This document shows positions 61,365 through 64,000 of a stretch of 64,000 bases of DNA, in pieces (the first letter of the stretch is position 1; every line of letters starts with the position of its first letter). The stretch comes from Actinoplanes utahensis. Its GTDB lineage: Bacteria > Actinomycetota > Actinomycetes > Mycobacteriales > Micromonosporaceae. The stretch covers positions 1 to 64,000 of the forward strand of contig NZ_BOMZ01000115.1 of the NCBI RefSeq assembly GCF_016862455.1. The letters are read 5' to 3'. The position numbers and the translations under genes were made by a program. The notes under the pieces were generated by a model that did not search any database, was not told where the DNA came from, and was given only the letters and a program-made list of their open reading frames with translations.

Positions 61365-62908
61365 GTACCGGGCGCCACATCGGGAGTGCCGGTCCCGGGG
61401 CGGGCGGGGGCGGTTGCGGTGCTCTCCGGCTGGTCGTCACGGCTGACTCCGGGCCGTCGAGACAGCCGTGACGACCAGCCGGACGAGATCCGCCGTGATC
61501 CGGACAGGCCGGCCGCGCCGAGCGAGGTCGGACCGGTGCCGGGCGGCGTGCGGAGCAGGTCGAGGACCAGGGCGGCGGTCCAGCTGAAGTCGTCGGTGCC
61601 GTGACCGATTCCGGTCAGCGGGTCGAAGTACTCGCGGAAGCCGGACCGGCGCACCCGGTCCAGCAGGCGGCGGCGCAGGCTGTCGGCGAGTTCCGCGGAG
61701 CCGTGCAGGTGCAGCCCGTACCAGAGAAGCCAGCCGGTGTTGATCCATCCCGGGCCACGCCAGTACTTGACCGGGTCGTGATCGACGGCGATCAGATCAT
61801 AGGACGGCGGCGGGCAGGCCTCGGCCAGGCGGAAACGGTCGCCGAGTGCCGTCTCGATCAGCGCGCCGGCGACCGGCAGATCAGGGACGATCAACGGCAG
61901 CAGACCACCGATGGAGTACGTTCGCAGCAGCGCGCCCGTGTGTGCGTCGCGGGGGAAGAAGGTGCCGCTGCCCCGGTCGTACAACACATCGGTCAGGTCC
62001 TGGGTCAACCGCTCCGCCGACGAACGGTGTGGCGCGGGATCGGCCCCGACCTCCGCGGCGATCGCGGCGAGCGCGTGTTCGCCCGCGGCGAGCAGCGCGT
62101 TGCACAGCGGATCCTCCACCGCGAAACCGTGCCCGGAGAGGGAGTCGGCGTAACCGGCGTCGCGGTAGTCGCGGGCCAGCCGCACGTAGCGGCCGTAATC
62201 GGTATCGGTCGGCCGTTCCGAGGCGGCCGCATGGTCGAGGTCCCGGCGGGTGAACTCGCCGGTCGGCACCGGTGTCACCCGGGCCAGCGGGAGGTCCCAG
62301 GCGGGACTGTTGTCCAGACCGGACTCCCAGGGGTGCACGATCGACACGAGTCCGTTTCCGGTCAGGTCCCGGCGGGTCGTCAGGTAGCGGTGCCAGGCGA
62401 CCAGGCGCGGATAGATCCGGGGCAGGAAGCCGCGGGCCCGGGCCGCCGCCGGGTCGGCCCGGAACGTCAGCCAGGCGGCGAGCGCGTGCGCGGGTGGCTG
62501 AACGATTCCGGACGTCGGGGTGCCCTGGGAGTCGGCCTGCCAGAACGCCGGGCCGGGAAAGTACGCGTCCGCGGGCACGTGCGGGTCGAACACGATGTGC
62601 GGCACCCGGCCGTCCGGCCACTGCGCGCCGAACAGCGACTCCAGTTCCCGCTGCGCCCGGATCGGCGACAGGTGCCGCAGCCCGATCGCGACGAACGCCG
62701 AGTCCCAGCTCCACTGGTGTGGGTAGAGCCGGGCCGCGGGCACGGTGGCGTGCCCCCGCCAGTTCGTGAGGAGCACCCGCCGGGCGGCACGATCCAGCTC
62801 GGCATCCGCACCGCGTCCCGTATGGGAGAGAGCGGCAGTGGGGAGTGCGGCGGTGGTGGGAGTGAACGGGGGCGCGGTGAGCGGGGACCGCCTGGTGGAG
62901 GTCGTCAT
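61361..62908 (-). CDS. GH63-like/trehalase-fold glycoside hydrolase
   Basis: A 515-residue enzyme with an (alpha/alpha)6 barrel. Diagnostic motifs are YPHQWSWDSAFVAIGLRHL, WESGLDNSPAWD (general acid region) and YWRGPGWINTGWLL, together with FREYFDPLTGIGHGTDDFSW. This is the pattern of bacterial mannosyl/glucosylglycerate hydrolase-like GH63 proteins. The last 60 residues are low-complexity and contain a perfect 20-bp inverted repeat in the DNA. The ATG overlaps the stop of the TIM-barrel gene. Probably releases glucose from a compatible-solute glycoside or glucan. Confidence 0.85.
   Translation of the reverse strand: MTTSTRRSPLTAPPFTPTTAALPTAALSHTGRGADAELDRAARRVLLTNWRGHATVPAARLYPHQWSWDSAFVAIGLRHLSPIRAQRELESLFGAQWPDGRVPHIVFDPHVPADAYFPGPAFWQADSQGTPTSGIVQPPAHALAAWLTFRADPAAARARGFLPRIYPRLVAWHRYLTTRRDLTGNGLVSIVHPWESGLDNSPAWDLPLARVTPVPTGEFTRRDLDHAAASERPTDTDYGRYVRLARDYRDAGYADSLSGHGFAVEDPLCNALLAAGEHALAAIAAEVGADPAPHRSSAERLTQDLTDVLYDRGSGTFFPRDAHTGALLRTYSIGGLLPLIVPDLPVAGALIETALGDRFRLAEACPPPSYDLIAVDHDPVKYWRGPGWINTGWLLWYGLHLHGSAELADSLRRRLLDRVRRSGFREYFDPLTGIGHGTDDFSWTAALVLDLLRTPPGTGPTSLGAAGLSGSRRISSGWSSRLSRRPGVSRDDQPESTATAPARPGTGTPDVAPGT
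61426..61482. repeat. perfect 20-bp inverted repeat in the 3' end of the GH63-like gene
   Basis: Arms at 61426-61445 and 61463-61482 are exactly complementary (core GGTCGTCACGGCTG), separated by 17 bases. It lies inside the non-conserved C-terminal tail of the gene, just before the overlap with the next gene. Confidence 0.85.
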
Positions 62909-63723
62909 GCGGGGACGCAGACGTCGTTGCGGCGCAGGAAACCGGGGATCGAGGCGACGGCCGTGGCGGGTTCGCCGCGCAGGCGGCATTCGACCGCGAG
63001 CCAGCCGTCGTAGCCGATCGCGTCGAGGGTGCTCAGCAGCGCCGCCCAGTCCAGGTGGCCGGCGCCCGGCTGGAACCGGTTGGAATCGCTGACCTGCACA
63101 TGACCGAGGTGGGCCGCGGCGGCGACCAGCGCCGATGTCGGCTCGTCCTCCTCGATGTTCATGTGGTATGTGTCGGCGAGGATCCGCAGGGACGGCAGCC
63201 CGACCGCGTCGATCAGTTCGGCCGCCTGGTCGAGCCGGTTGACCATGTGGTCCTCGTACCGGTTGAGGGGTTCGAGGGCGAGGATCGCGCCCTCCCGCGC
63301 CGCGTGCTCACCGAGTTCGGCGAGACCTTCGAGGAGCACGACCCGATCCTCCTCCTCGCTGCGCGGCGGCTCGAACGGCGGCAGCCTGCGCGAGAACATC
63401 CCCCACGACGCGGGCGTGCAGGCCACCGCGCCCGGCCCGCCCACCTCGGCGATCACCGACAGTTGCGACTTCAACTGGTCGATCGCGTCACGCCGCAGCT
63501 TCGGATCGAAAGCGCCGAAGAAGTGCGCCATGTCGACACACACCGACGGCATCACCACACCCTCCCGCGCGGCCTGCCGCAGCTCCGGCAGCCGGTCCCG
63601 GAACGCGTGGTCGCCCTTGGCCCGCAACTCGATGCCGTCGAACCCGGCGTCGTGGGCGAACGCGTCCTTCTCCTGCAGGGTCCGCCCCGGCAGCAGCTGT
63701 TCCTGACACGCAATCTTGATCAT
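62905..63723 (-). CDS. hydroxypyruvate-isomerase-like TIM-barrel protein
   Basis: A 272-residue xylose-isomerase-like barrel. Ligand motifs: AILALEPLNRYEDH (Glu), ILADTYHMNIEED (Asp/His), HVQVSDSNRFQPGAGHLDW (His/Asp) and LAVECRL (Glu). The YHMNIEE segment is common in tagatose/fructose 3-epimerase and hydroxypyruvate isomerase relatives. The ATG at 63723 follows GGAAGGA; the longer frame upstream is unnecessary. Its stop overlaps the GH63-like start. Confidence 0.88.
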   Translation of the reverse strand: MIKIACQEQLLPGRTLQEKDAFAHDAGFDGIELRAKGDHAFRDRLPELRQAAREGVVMPSVCVDMAHFFGAFDPKLRRDAIDQLKSQLSVIAEVGGPGAVACTPASWGMFSRRLPPFEPPRSEEEDRVVLLEGLAELGEHAAREGAILALEPLNRYEDHMVNRLDQAAELIDAVGLPSLRILADTYHMNIEEDEPTSALVAAAAHLGHVQVSDSNRFQPGAGHLDWAALLSTLDAIGYDGWLAVECRLRGEPATAVASIPGFLRRNDVCVPA

Positions 63724-63803
63724 CGAGTTCCTTCCATGGAGACCGCTGCGGAGGAGATCAGGGGTGTATCGGAGACGGTTCCGGGCGCATCCGCAATGAG
63801 CCG

Positions 63804-64000
63804 TCACGGAAAGGTCAGCACCACCTGAAGGGCCTCGTGGGGGCTCTGGTCCAGCATGCGGTAGGCGTCGGCCGCGTCGCTGACCGGGACGACGTGACTG
63901 ACCAGGCCGGCCGGGTCGATCTGGTGGTCGGCGGCGAGCCGCAGGAACGTCTGGTTGAGCCGGAACTGGTCCCAGCGCCCGGCGACCGCCGCGGGCACGC
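63804..64000 (-). CDS. zinc-type alcohol dehydrogenase, C-terminal end (cut by window)
   Basis: The frame encodes only the last 65 or so residues: GRWDQFRLNQTFLRLAADHQ, GLVSHVVPVSDAADAYRMLD and a final ALQVVLTF, the C-terminus of medium-chain zinc dehydrogenases. The start lies beyond base 64000. It is 80 bases upstream of the TIM-barrel gene on the same strand and likely heads the glycosidase operon. Confidence 0.8.
   Translation of the reverse strand, partial: VPAAVAGRWDQFRLNQTFLRLAADHQIDPAGLVSHVVPVSDAADAYRMLDQSPHEALQVVLTFP

Noticed and set aside
1..64000. CRISPR arrays, tRNA, rRNA, replication origin
   Set aside because: No regularly spaced repeats, tRNA cloverleaf sequences, rRNA segments or DnaA-box clusters were noticed on reading.

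Overview
The window is very GC-rich DNA with many GTG starts, four-base ATGA/GTGA stop-start overlaps, Tat signal peptides and secreted proteins carrying PKD, CBM6 and ricin-type modules. This points to a filamentous actinomycete. The Micromonosporaceae (Actinoplanes-like) is my best guess, but that is inference. No rRNA, tRNA, CRISPR array or replication origin was seen.

Region 1 (1-9.5 kb) is a degraded accessory zone. It holds broken remnants of a TnsA/TnsB-type transposon, an IS5-family transposase, the tail of a tyrosine recombinase and two copies of one transposase N-terminus. A SMI1/KNR4 gene with an in-frame stop lies among them. Intact cargo includes a DinB/pentapeptide protein, a TetR-membrane protein pair around a 16-bp palindromic operator, a zinc-ribbon protein and a Pycsar-effector-like membrane protein without a visible cyclase.

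Region 2 (9.5-18 kb) looks chromosomal: a GH15 glucanase, a three-gene DUF/holin-X envelope operon, a PHP phosphatase, a GDPD fragment, a serine hydrolase with an altered second motif, and an OmpR-type two-component system.

Region 3 (18-29 kb, minus strand) holds secreted oxidative and carbohydrate-active proteins. A four-gene operon encodes a two-domain multicopper oxidase, a 1310-residue ThuA/discoidin/sugar dehydrogenase/DUF1080 protein, a cupredoxin/Ig-repeat protein and a repetitive secreted protein. Upstream lies a PA14/propeller/CBM/ricin protein.

Region 4 (29-35.3 kb) diverges from it: a ROK regulator, a ribose-type ABC importer (ATPase, permease, binding lipoprotein) and a Gfo/Idh/MocA oxidoreductase. 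Region 5 (35.5-43.4 kb) is an eight-gene, mostly overlapping operon related to the ebo clusters: inositol-phosphate-synthase-like cyclase, UbiA-type prenyltransferase (EboC-like), TIM-barrel isomerase, EboA, EboB (TatD), EboE, EboF-like phosphatase and a polyprenyl diphosphate synthase. It plausibly makes or handles a prenylated cyclitol metabolite.

Region 6 (43.5-53 kb) repeats the region 3 theme: a sugar dehydrogenase, a ThuA/DUF1080 protein, two TIM-barrel isomerases and another sugar dehydrogenase. A recurring AAAAGT(T/C)-N19/20-TAT(G/A)GAC element precedes genes of regions 3, 4 and 6, suggesting one regulon, perhaps under the ROK protein. Together regions 3, 4 and 6 read as an extracellular-oxidation, 3-keto-glycoside cleavage, import and intracellular isomerisation system. 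The substrate is unknown.

Region 7 (53-64 kb) holds a FrnE-type thiol oxidoreductase coupled to a 45-residue peptide and a divergent TetR, a nucleotidyltransferase-like/methyltransferase fusion beside a lycopene-cyclase-like flavoprotein, a class F sortase with a DUF4397 protein, and an operon of a zinc dehydrogenase (cut by the window end), a TIM-barrel isomerase and two (alpha/alpha)6-type glycosidases.
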